DNA of 64,000 nt from the NCBI GenBank assembly GCA_964424115.1, contig CAYRHN010000018.1:1-64000 (forward strand), given 5' to 3'. This DNA is from CAYRHN01 sp964424115. GTDB lineage: Bacteria; Chloroflexota; Anaerolineae; Anaerolineales; Anaerolineaceae. Positions 57,424 to 64,000 of this stretch are shown here, one piece after another (position 1 is the first letter of the stretch; every line of letters starts with the position of its first letter). The position numbers and the translations under genes were made by a program. Below the pieces are notes generated by a model. That model had not been told where the DNA came from, ran no database searches, and worked only from the letters and a program-made list of their open reading frames with translations.

Positions 57424-58104
57424 ATGGACAAGAAACTGGTGGCGGTCTTTATCCTGGGCGGGATCGTCAGCGTGGCCGCGGCGGGGGCGGCGATGTTCCT
57501 GGCCGCCGGGCGGATCGACTGGGGCGCGGCCTGGGCGGTGATCGGCGTGTGGCTGGTCTGGTTCGCGGCGGAGGATGCGATCCTCTTCCGCAACCCGGCC
57601 TTGATGCGCGAGCGCCTGGCGCCGCCCAAGGCGTCCAAGGCCTGGGACAAGGCCATCCTGAGCACCAACCGCCTGGTCCAACTGGCGCGTTACATTCTGG
57701 CCGGGCTGGATCTGCGCAACGGCTGGACGGTCGGCTTTCCGGCCCTGGCGCAGTACGCGGCGCTGGGGGTGGCTTTGCTGAGCGTGGCCTTCTTCATGTG
57801 GGCGATGTCCTCCAACGCTTACTTCTCGCAGGTGGTGCGCATCCAGTCGGAGCGCGGCCACGCGGTGGCGACTGGCGGACCCTACCGCTACGTACGCCAC
57901 CCGTCCTACCTGGCGGTGATCCTCTTTGAGCTGGGCCTCTCCACCCTGTTGGGATCGTGGGTTGCCATCCTCGCCGCGGGGGTGTGCGCGGGGTTGTTCA
58001 TCCTGCGCACCGCGCTGGAGGACCGCACCCTGCAGGCCGAACTGCCCGGCTATGCCGAGTATGCCCGCCGGGTGCGCTACCGGCTCGTACCGGGCGTGTG
58101 GTAG
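57424..58104 (+). CDS. ICMT/PEMT-type membrane methyltransferase
   Basis: 226 aa with five or six hydrophobic helices. The late sequence GGPYRYVRHPSYLAVILFELGL, followed by EDRTLQAELPGYAEYARRVRYRLVPG, is the ICMT/NnrU-like signature where S-adenosylmethionine binds (R-H-P-x-Y and E-x-x-L). It methylates a lipid-linked or isoprenoid substrate at the membrane. Predicted leaderless. Lies divergently from the ferredoxin gene and convergently to AOR. Confidence 0.88.
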   Translation: MDKKLVAVFILGGIVSVAAAGAAMFLAAGRIDWGAAWAVIGVWLVWFAAEDAILFRNPALMRERLAPPKASKAWDKAILSTNRLVQLARYILAGLDLRNGWTVGFPALAQYAALGVALLSVAFFMWAMSSNAYFSQVVRIQSERGHAVATGGPYRYVRHPSYLAVILFELGLSTLLGSWVAILAAGVCAGLFILRTALEDRTLQAELPGYAEYARRVRYRLVPGVW

Positions 58105-58129
58105 AAAGAATTAACCACAGATAATATAT

Positions 58130-58359
58130 TCACCACAGACGCTTCGCGCACAGATAAGAACGGATCAACACAGATAAGATTTTAAATATTCTTATCTGTG
58201 TTCATCTGTGTTCATCTGTGGTTAAATCTTAACCAGGAATATATTGACCACAGATAAGAACGGATCAACACAGATAATATATTTAATATTCTTATCCGTG
58301 TTCATCTGCATTTATCCGTGTTCATCTGTGGTTATTATTTGTGGTTAAATCTTAACCAG
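58130..58359. repeat. Two tandem long hairpins, overlapping the 3' end of the AOR gene
   Basis: Each unit (about 58130-58236 and 58250-58359) has ACCACAGATAAGAACGGATC ... TTCATCTGTGGTT arms and ends TGGTTAAATCTTAACCAG (58219-58236 and 58342-58359). The last copy includes the AOR stop and final codons, so the unit was duplicated from the gene end. Confidence 0.8.
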
Positions 58360-60294
58360 TTCTTCCACGGCTGCGGCGGGGGGCGCGCCGGTGGCGGGAT
58401 CCCAGCCCATCTCCGTCCAGTACAACCGCTTGAGCTCCTCAATGGGGATGCTGCGGCCTTTGTTGGCGCCGTTCGGCAGCGGGGGACGCCCGAGCGGGCG
58501 GTCGTTGATGGCGTGCGCCAGGGGGATGCGTTCGCGCTGGTTAAAGGCCTGACGCAGGGTCTGGATGTTCCAGCCAATTTGCATGTACTCGTCGGGGGTC
58601 TTGTTCCAGCCGGAGGCGGCGTTCAGCCACTCGAAGATCGGGTAGCGCTGCACGCCGAACATGGGCGCGAAGAGGCAGCCGCCCGCCCCGTTGAGCAGGG
58701 CGGTGAACTGCGAGCAGAGCGCCGCCCACTCGGCCTTTTCGCGGTCGGAGCGGTACTTGCTGCCCTTGGGATAGAACAGCGGACGCACGGGCGGGGCTTT
58801 CTTCACCCGCCGCCAGAGCTGGAAGGTCTCGTAGTACAGATAAGCGCCGATGGTGTGGCGCCCGGGGGTCGGCTCCACCACGGCATGCAGGCCAAAACCG
58901 GGATCGTTGCGCGGGTCGTGCATGGCCAGCTCCTGCCCGCCGGCCTGTACGGCGTACTGCGCCGCGCCCTGCCCGATCCGTTCGGCCGCCTTGCGCGAAC
59001 CGTCGGCCAGCAGGTCGCCGATGCCTTCGCGGCGGATGATCAGCTCCAGCAGCTTGAGCATGGCAGCCGAATCGCCCCACTTCAACTCCAGCCCGCCGGT
59101 GTCCTCTTTGGTGATCATGCCGTGCTGGTAGCATTCGAAGGCGAAGGCCAGCGTGCCGCCGGCGGAGATGGTATCCATTCCGGCCCGGTTGAGCATCTCG
59201 TTGGCGACGAAGATGCTTTCCAGGTCGTCGTTCATCAGCATCCCGCCCAGCGCCAGGACGGTCTCGTATTCCGGCTTGTGCGACTCGGATTGGCCCTGGT
59301 TATAGGTGGTCATCCCGCCGCAGCCGATCGGGCAGGAATAGCAGTGATACTTGACGAATTCGCGTTCGCGGATGCGGTCAGGGTTGACGCTGCGGGAGCG
59401 GGCCGGGGGCAGGTCCACGTTGCTGCCGCCCCAGTTGCGGATGGGCGAGTCGCCGGTCTCGATCGAGTACTGGTTGAGGCCGCTGGTGCCGTATTTCTGG
59501 AGGAAGATCTTGTAGAGGATGCCGTCCTGGCGCATCTGCAGGGGCAGGATGCGCAGGAGGGTCCCCAGCACCTGCGCTCCGCCGCCGTTGAGGAAGGGCG
59601 GCTTGAAACGCGCCACGCGGGCGAACTTGCCGGTCAGGCGCTTCATCTCGGCCGGGTCGGCCGGGCGGATAGGGTAAGAGCCCTGCAGGGCGATCGCCTT
59701 GAGCTGCTTGGCGCCCATCACCGCACCCAGCCCGGCGCGGGCGGCCATGCGGCCCTGGTCGTTGGAGATGCCCGCGATCAGCGAGCGCTTTTCGCCCGCC
59801 GGCCCGATGCAGGCAATGGCGGTGAAGCGCCCGGTGTGGCGCGCTTTGAGGGCGGACTCGGTCTCGCGGGTGTCCTTGCCCCACAGGTCGGAGGCGTCGC
59901 GCAGTTCGGCTTTGTCATGCCCCAGGTAGAGGTAGACTGGTTTGGGGCTGATGCCGGTGAAGAACAGACCGTCGTAGCCGCACTGCTTGATGGCTGGGGC
60001 CAGCGAGCCGCCGCAGTTGGCGTCGCCCCAGGTGCCGGTGAGCGGAGACTTGGCCGCCACCATCCAGCGCCCGGTCATCAGGCTGCCGGAAGCGGTCAGC
60101 AGGCCAGGGACAAAGGCCAGGATGTTGTCCGGCCCGAGCGGGTCGGCCCCGGCAGGAATGTGGTGGTAGAGCACCCAGGCTGCCAGGCCCATCCCGCCGA
60201 GGAATTTTTCATACACCGGCTCGGGGATCTGCTCCTCGCGCAGCGCGCCGGAGGTCAGGTCGATCCATAAGATCTTGCCCATGGCTGAATGCAT
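58345..60294 (-). CDS. Aldehyde:ferredoxin oxidoreductase family protein (tungsten enzyme)
   Basis: 649 aa from ATG of MHSAMGKILWIDL; a second ATG is at 60282. The N-terminal domain opens as AOR enzymes do (ILWIDLTSGALREE, YEKFLGGMGLAAWVL, GDANCGGSLAPAIKQCGYDG for the bis-pterin), and FVKYHCYSCPIGCGG gives the C-x2-C-x3-C ligands of the [4Fe-4S] cluster. A late cysteine in GAGGCLFAP completes it. Oxidises aldehydes to acids with reduced ferredoxin as product, or reverse. The C-terminus runs into a duplicated hairpin. The neighbouring four-cluster ferredoxin and iron alcohol dehydrogenase suggest alcohol/aldehyde metabolism. Confidence 0.93.
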   Translation of the reverse strand: MHSAMGKILWIDLTSGALREEQIPEPVYEKFLGGMGLAAWVLYHHIPAGADPLGPDNILAFVPGLLTASGSLMTGRWMVAAKSPLTGTWGDANCGGSLAPAIKQCGYDGLFFTGISPKPVYLYLGHDKAELRDASDLWGKDTRETESALKARHTGRFTAIACIGPAGEKRSLIAGISNDQGRMAARAGLGAVMGAKQLKAIALQGSYPIRPADPAEMKRLTGKFARVARFKPPFLNGGGAQVLGTLLRILPLQMRQDGILYKIFLQKYGTSGLNQYSIETGDSPIRNWGGSNVDLPPARSRSVNPDRIREREFVKYHCYSCPIGCGGMTTYNQGQSESHKPEYETVLALGGMLMNDDLESIFVANEMLNRAGMDTISAGGTLAFAFECYQHGMITKEDTGGLELKWGDSAAMLKLLELIIRREGIGDLLADGSRKAAERIGQGAAQYAVQAGGQELAMHDPRNDPGFGLHAVVEPTPGRHTIGAYLYYETFQLWRRVKKAPPVRPLFYPKGSKYRSDREKAEWAALCSQFTALLNGAGGCLFAPMFGVQRYPIFEWLNAASGWNKTPDEYMQIGWNIQTLRQAFNQRERIPLAHAINDRPLGRPPLPNGANKGRSIPIEELKRLYWTEMGWDPATGAPPAAAVEELVKI

Positions 60295-60335
60295 AGAGGT
60301 TATTCCTGTAAAGAAGAAGTATTTGTGGGGTGGTC

Positions 60336-60890
60336 TTAGACTTTCAGTGAGCCGCGGAAGCCGCGCACGCCGTAATAAGAGGATGCGCCGTTGTGGTAGA
60401 TGAAGACGCGCCCATAGCGGCGGTCGCCGAAGAGCGCCCCGTCCAGTTTGCGCACCTCGGCGGGGGTACTCAGCCAGCTGGAGGTTTTCAGGTCGAATTT
60501 GCCCAGCTCCTGCAGGGCGAAGTATTGCATTTCGCTCAGCAGCTCGATCCCCATGGCGGCCGCCATATCCAGGGCGCTGTCGCCCGGCTTGAAGGATTTC
60601 CTGGAATCCAGCGCTGCCCGGTCGTAGCAGACATTCCGGCGGCCTTCCGGGGTTTCCGCCGAACAATCATAGAAGATGTATTCGCCGGTCTTCTCATCCA
60701 AACCGACCACGTCCGGTTCGCCGCCGGTCCGTTCCATTTCACTGAGCGACCAAAGCTTCTCTGGATTGGCTTCCAGCCTGGCCTGCACTTGGGCCCATTC
60801 CAGGCCTTTATGGCGGCCCATGTTCTTCTCAAAGCGGGCTTTCAGCGTGCCGAGCAGGGCGTCCCGTTGGTCTTGCGGAATCTGGTTCAT
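60336..60890 (-). CDS. DUF4256 protein
   Basis: 184 aa. The family's conserved path is visible: RFEKNMGRHKGLEW near the start, SEMERTGGEPDVV, EYIFYDCSAETPEGRRNVCYDR, and the final GRVFIYHNGASSYYGVRGFRG. Function not known; the two Cys and the YHNGA stretch hint at an enzyme. Located 41 bp upstream of the AOR gene, on the same strand, so they may share a transcript. Confidence 0.88.
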   Translation of the reverse strand: MNQIPQDQRDALLGTLKARFEKNMGRHKGLEWAQVQARLEANPEKLWSLSEMERTGGEPDVVGLDEKTGEYIFYDCSAETPEGRRNVCYDRAALDSRKSFKPGDSALDMAAAMGIELLSEMQYFALQELGKFDLKTSSWLSTPAEVRKLDGALFGDRRYGRVFIYHNGASSYYGVRGFRGSLKV

Positions 60891-61009
60891 GGCTTGAGCA
60901 TACCTCCTTCGAACAGACGTATGAGCGAATCATAGCACAAATTGGTTAAGATTCAACCCTTAACCGCGATACTTGGCGTCTGGCGAAGCACTCCTTGCGG
61001 GTTAGCGGT

Positions 61010-61579
61010 TTAAGACCTCTGCACTTCCCCGTAGCGGAAGCAATCCACGGTGTGGTCGTTGACCATCCCGACCGCCTGCATGAAGGCGTAAATGATGGTC
61101 GGGCCGACGAAGGAGAAGCCGCGCCGCAGCAGGTCTTTGCTGATCTGCTGGGAGAGGGGCGTCTGGGCGGGCAGGTCGCGCAGGCTGGTCCAGGCGTTCT
61201 GGATCGGCTGGCCGCCGACAAAGGCCCAGATGTAGGCATCGAAGGAGCCGAACTCGCTTTGCACCTGCAGGAAAGCGCGCGCGTTCTGCACCGCGGCGAC
61301 AACCTTGCGCCGGTTGCGCACGATACCCGGGTCGGCCAGCAGCGCGGCGGTTTTGGCCTCATCGTAAGCGGCCACCGCCCGCGGGTCAAAGTTGTCGAAG
61401 GCCAGGCGGTAGGCGGGGCGCTTCTTGAGGATCGTCTCCCAGCTCAGTCCGGCCTGCGCGCCCTCGAGGATGAGGAATTCGAACAGGCCGCGCTCGTCGT
61501 GCAGCGGCACGCCCCATTCGGCGTCGTGATATTCCAGGGAGAGCGGGGTTCCCGCCCAGGCGCAGCGGATCTTTTGCAT
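61010..61579 (-). CDS. tag: DNA-3-methyladenine glycosylase I
   Basis: 189 aa from ATG of MQKIRCAW, AGGAAAA upstream. Zinc-site residues of the Tag family are present: Cys6 and the His in YHDAEWG at about 18, and the C-terminal DHTVDCFRY pair. The GLSWETILKKRPAYR and FSFVGPTIIYAFMQAVGMVNDH segments are conserved family parts. Removes 3-methyladenine from alkylated DNA. The last codons lie in a spacer with an AGCACTCC-type sequence but no repeats. Confidence 0.95.
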   Translation of the reverse strand: MQKIRCAWAGTPLSLEYHDAEWGVPLHDERGLFEFLILEGAQAGLSWETILKKRPAYRLAFDNFDPRAVAAYDEAKTAALLADPGIVRNRRKVVAAVQNARAFLQVQSEFGSFDAYIWAFVGGQPIQNAWTSLRDLPAQTPLSQQISKDLLRRGFSFVGPTIIYAFMQAVGMVNDHTVDCFRYGEVQRS

Positions 61580-61680
61580 TTTTTTTCCTATCTTTACCAC
61601 AAAGGAACAAAGAAACGAAGGGACACAAAGGATTTTAAGAATATAGCCACGAAGAGCACGAAGGTTTAAAGGTTTTTCTT

Positions 61681-61870
61681 ATTTCTTTCTAGCCACCTGA
61701 CAGTTTTAAGCTCATAAATCTTGCGTCATTGCGAGGAGGGCTTTAGCCCGACGAAGCAATCCCAAATTAGGCACAAGAGTTAGAATTTCAGGGAGATTGC
61801 TTCGCCCTGGGAGGGGCTCGCTACGCTCGCAATGACGTATCCAAACTGTCAGGTGGCTAAATTTCTTTCT
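61681..61870. mobile_element. 170-bp MITE-like element with inverted ends and 10-bp direct repeats
   Basis: Direct repeats ATTTCTTTCT at 61681-61690 and 61861-61870 flank an element whose ends are inverted: AGCCACCTGACAGTTT at 61691-61706 and AAACTGTCAGGTGGCT at 61843-61858. The inside holds the nested inverted pair GTCATTGCGAGG ... CTCGCAATGAC, with GACGAAGCAATCCC and GGAGATTGCTTCG, an arrangement known from many bacterial genomes. It encodes no protein. The insertion is into an AAAGGAACAAAG-type repeat tract, which makes the direct repeats less certain. Spacer 61580-61906 has no gene. Confidence 0.8.
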
Positions 61871-61906
61871 TTGTGCATCTTTGTTTCTTGGCGGTAAGGA
61901 ACTTTC

Positions 61907-63094
61907 TTAAAAAGCCTTATGGGCCAATGCGAGGGCTTCGGCCGTGTTCAGGTCAACCGGGTTCATCAGCGAGGAGGCGTCGTTGATCGCCATTTCGGCG
62001 ATGGCCTGCAATTGCTCTTCCTTCACGCCCGCCTCGGAGAGGGTGCGCGGCAGGCCGCACAGCTCGTACAGGTCCTCCTTAAGCTGGTGGACGTCGTTGA
62101 TGGTGCGCTCGGCGCGCCGCCCGGCGGGGGTCTCGGCATACACCTGCGGGCCGGAAAGCGGCAGGAGCAGTTCGCCGATCATCTCGCGGCGCTTCTCCAG
62201 GTTGTACTCCAACCCGAAGGGCAGGAAGATGTTCATCGCCACCCCGTGCGGGATGTGCCCGACCGCGCCTGCGGAGTGGCCCATGGCGTGCACCACGCCC
62301 ACCATCGCGTTGGAAAAGGCCGCCCCGGCCATCGTGCTGGCGTTGGCCAGCGCCAGGCGGCCTTCCTTGTCCTGCGGGTGTTGCACCACCTGGCGCAGGG
62401 TGGAGCCGATCAGGCGCACCGCCTGCCAGGCGTAGGCGTCGCTGAGCGGGTTCTTCTGGATGCTGAGGGTGGCCTCCATGGCATGGGTTAGCGCGTCCAT
62501 GCCGGTGGCGGCGGTCAGGCGCGGCGGCAGGGTGAGGGTCATGCGCGAATCGAGGAAGGCGGCGCGGGGGAGGAGGAACTCGGAGGAGAAGAGCATCTTC
62601 ACCCCCTCGGCGGGGTCGGCGATCACGGCCGAGTTGGTGGACTCCGAGCCGGTGCCGGCGGTGGTGGGGACGGCGTAGAGCGGGCGCAGCGGGCCGGGCA
62701 GGCTGTCGGCGCCGCGGAAGTTGCGCACGTCGTGCCCGTCCAGCGAGACGAGGATGTTGACGCCCTTGGCGGTGTCGATCACCGAGCCGCCGCCGACCGC
62801 CACCAGGCAGTCGCACTGCTTGGCGCGGTACAGCACGGCCAGGTCGTTCACCACCAGGGTGGAGGATTCGGGCGGGGTCTCTTCGTAGAGCGCGCCAATG
62901 GTGATGCCCGACTCGGCGAAGGCGTCCAGCACCACGCGGATCAGCCCGGCGCGCGCCACCCCCGCATCGGTGATGACCATCGGGCGCGAGACGCGCGCGG
63001 CGCTCAGCTCGGCGGGCAGGTTGTTCAACGCCGTGTGCCCGGAGATGATCTTGACCGGGAAGTTGAATTCATAAAAAGAAGGAAGAGGGGACAT
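61907..63094 (-). CDS. Iron-containing alcohol dehydrogenase
   Basis: 395 aa from ATG 63094 (a second ATG at 63106 is possible). NAD-binding GGGSVIDTAKG and the iron ligands in GMDALTHAMEA and HAMGHSAGAVGHIPHG (Asp and three His, family type III alcohol dehydrogenases) are intact. Converts alcohols and aldehydes with NAD(P). Together with the aldehyde:ferredoxin oxidoreductase 1.6 kb away it could carry an alcohol to the acid. The spacer after it is repeat type. Confidence 0.94.
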   Translation of the reverse strand: MSPLPSFYEFNFPVKIISGHTALNNLPAELSAARVSRPMVITDAGVARAGLIRVVLDAFAESGITIGALYEETPPESSTLVVNDLAVLYRAKQCDCLVAVGGGSVIDTAKGVNILVSLDGHDVRNFRGADSLPGPLRPLYAVPTTAGTGSESTNSAVIADPAEGVKMLFSSEFLLPRAAFLDSRMTLTLPPRLTAATGMDALTHAMEATLSIQKNPLSDAYAWQAVRLIGSTLRQVVQHPQDKEGRLALANASTMAGAAFSNAMVGVVHAMGHSAGAVGHIPHGVAMNIFLPFGLEYNLEKRREMIGELLLPLSGPQVYAETPAGRRAERTINDVHQLKEDLYELCGLPRTLSEAGVKEEQLQAIAEMAINDASSLMNPVDLNTAEALALAHKAF

Positions 63095-63216
63095 AGGATT
63101 TACCATTTGCGATTTCAAGTGTTGACGTTTGACGATTGGTAGCTGACAGTCCACGGCTCACAGCTCACAGTAAAACCTTTCCTTCCTGTCGGCTGTCACC
63201 TGTTTGCTGTCAGCTC

Positions 63217-63756
63217 TCATATTCCGAACGGCACGCCGAGGCAGTAGGCGCGCAGGCGCAGGCGCCATTTGCGTCCCAGCGGGATGGGCGGCAGGCGCTT
63301 CATCAGGCGAGCGGCCAGGAAGGCCGGGAAGAGGTAGGCGACGGTGATGTTGAGCGCGCGCACCACCGAGAGAGTGTGCGAGAGGTCGCCCTTGGCGGTC
63401 ATGCAGTGCTGGGCGTAGGCCTCGTCGATGCCCAGCCGCCCGGTGAACATCCTGAAGGCCGCTTCGATGTTCTTGAAGTTGATCACCACTTCGGTCTGGT
63501 CGGGATCGTACTTGCTGCCCAGGTAGGCCAGCCGTCCGCCGGGGCGGGTGACCAGCGCCAGCGAGCCGCCGGCCGGGGCAACGCCCATCATCAGGGTGAA
63601 GCCCTCCGGCCAGGTCTGCACCTCCTGCTGGATGAGCGGTTCGCGGCGCGAGAGGGATTGCAGCGCCCGCCCCACGATGAACAGCACCGTCCGGTTGACC
63701 GTGCGTTTGAAGGCCTTGCGGCGAGGGGGGATGTCGGGGTATTTGCCTGGATCCAT
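63217..63756 (-). CDS. SCP2-like lipid-binding protein
   Basis: 179 aa from ATG of MDPGKYPDIPPRR, with GGGAGG upstream. Residues 78-150 contain TEVVINFKNIEAAFRMFTGRL, then ALAQH-like HCMTAKGDLSHTLSVVRALN, the order of strands and helices of SCP2 sterol-carrier domains (I-x-F-k-n...a...G-x-l...a...G-k-i-x-i-x-G-D). No signal peptide. Located upstream of the dehydrogenase gene on the same strand, with 120 bp of repeat-type spacer. Assignment is by recalled pattern, so moderate. Confidence 0.65.
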   Translation of the reverse strand: MDPGKYPDIPPRRKAFKRTVNRTVLFIVGRALQSLSRREPLIQQEVQTWPEGFTLMMGVAPAGGSLALVTRPGGRLAYLGSKYDPDQTEVVINFKNIEAAFRMFTGRLGIDEAYAQHCMTAKGDLSHTLSVVRALNITVAYLFPAFLAARLMKRLPPIPLGRKWRLRLRAYCLGVPFGI

Positions 63757-64000
63757 CGGGACCTCCCTGGAGGATTTTCGATTTACGATTTGCGATTGAC
63801 GACCCCCTACGGGGGCAAGTGTTGGCAGTTGGCGAAGAGAACCTGAATCATTATGGCATGCCGGAGGGAAAAAAGCAAGGGGGGAGGTAGGGAACAGTTG
63901 ACAGCGGATGGCAGACAGCGGACGGCGTAGGGGAGGTCGGCAGCTCACGCAGAGCCGCGGAGGCGCGGAGAAAAAAAGACCTCGAAACGCTTCGCGCGAA
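63757..64000. repeat. Intergenic repeat tract at the window edge
   Basis: No gene seen. GATTTACGATTTGCGATTG-type (63770-63800), AGCTG/CAGTTGACAGC-type (63895-63930) and a CACGCAGAGCCGCGGAGGCG array (63944-63970). Confidence 0.6.

Noticed and set aside
58318..60270. 650-codon plus-strand frame opposite AOR
   Set aside because: AOR has clear cysteines and pterin motifs; the opposite frame is a shadow.

Overview
The window looks like a chromosomal segment of a GC-rich member of the Chloroflexota, most likely class Anaerolineae. This is inferred from gene style and not from a marker gene: many lipoproteins with a lipobox followed by Thr/Pro-rich linkers, large secreted repeat proteins ending in a LPVV/I-R tail, GPP34, HEAT and BNR proteins, and intergenic spaces packed with short interspersed palindromes and 10-bp periodic arrays. 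No rRNA, tRNA or CRISPR array was seen.

Layout. 0-8 kb: an HsmA-like membrane protein behind a palindromic operator, a large membrane-anchored protein of unknown function, lipoproteins, a membrane protein overlapping a sulfatase-fold enzyme, and a LOG-family protein. 8-22 kb: an sHsp/ABC1-kinase pair, GNAT, PD40, HEAT and CapA-type proteins, a kinase-fold protein, metG with a small partner, GPP34 and a flavoprotein. 22.9-28 kb: a giant LRR/adhesin-like secreted protein split by a frameshift at a G6 run. 28-32 kb: esterase, zinc-ribbon protein, two DUF4177-like proteins around a PrcB-like lipoprotein, then a frameshifted REP-associated tyrosine transposase (RAYT) carrying the same 48-bp palindrome found upstream of it. 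32-36 kb: carboxypeptidase Taq with an HTH regulator, and a GH1 beta-glucosidase. 36-42.6 kb: a compact phage-like cassette (replication-initiator-like and LuxR-type HTH proteins, an adaptor-like protein, C1q-like and tail-like proteins, GH25 lysozyme) seeded with four identical 26-bp palindromes, two inside one coding sequence. 42.6-46 kb: thioesterase, deazaflavin-dependent oxidoreductase, and an AT-rich pair made of an EcoRI-type adenine methyltransferase and a DUF262-HNH protein, a likely acquired defence module. 46-52 kb: BNR lipoprotein, a GGDEF / V4R / PAS-GAF-GGDEF signalling run, and an esterase. 51.6-53.4 kb: queuosine genes queF-queC plus a VUT-family transporter. 53.8-64 kb: secreted ConA-like protein, CPBP protease, four-cluster ferredoxin, ICMT-like methyltransferase, aldehyde:ferredoxin oxidoreductase, DUF4256, tag, iron alcohol dehydrogenase and an SCP2-like protein.

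Most striking are the repeat ecology and the expression style. Several independent palindrome families occur between genes and inside coding regions (CapA and another lipoprotein, RAYT, a tail-like protein), and a 170-bp MITE-like element with inverted ends sits between 10-bp direct repeats. At least six genes have a TATAAT/TACAAT box only 6-7 nt before the start codon, which predicts leaderless mRNAs.
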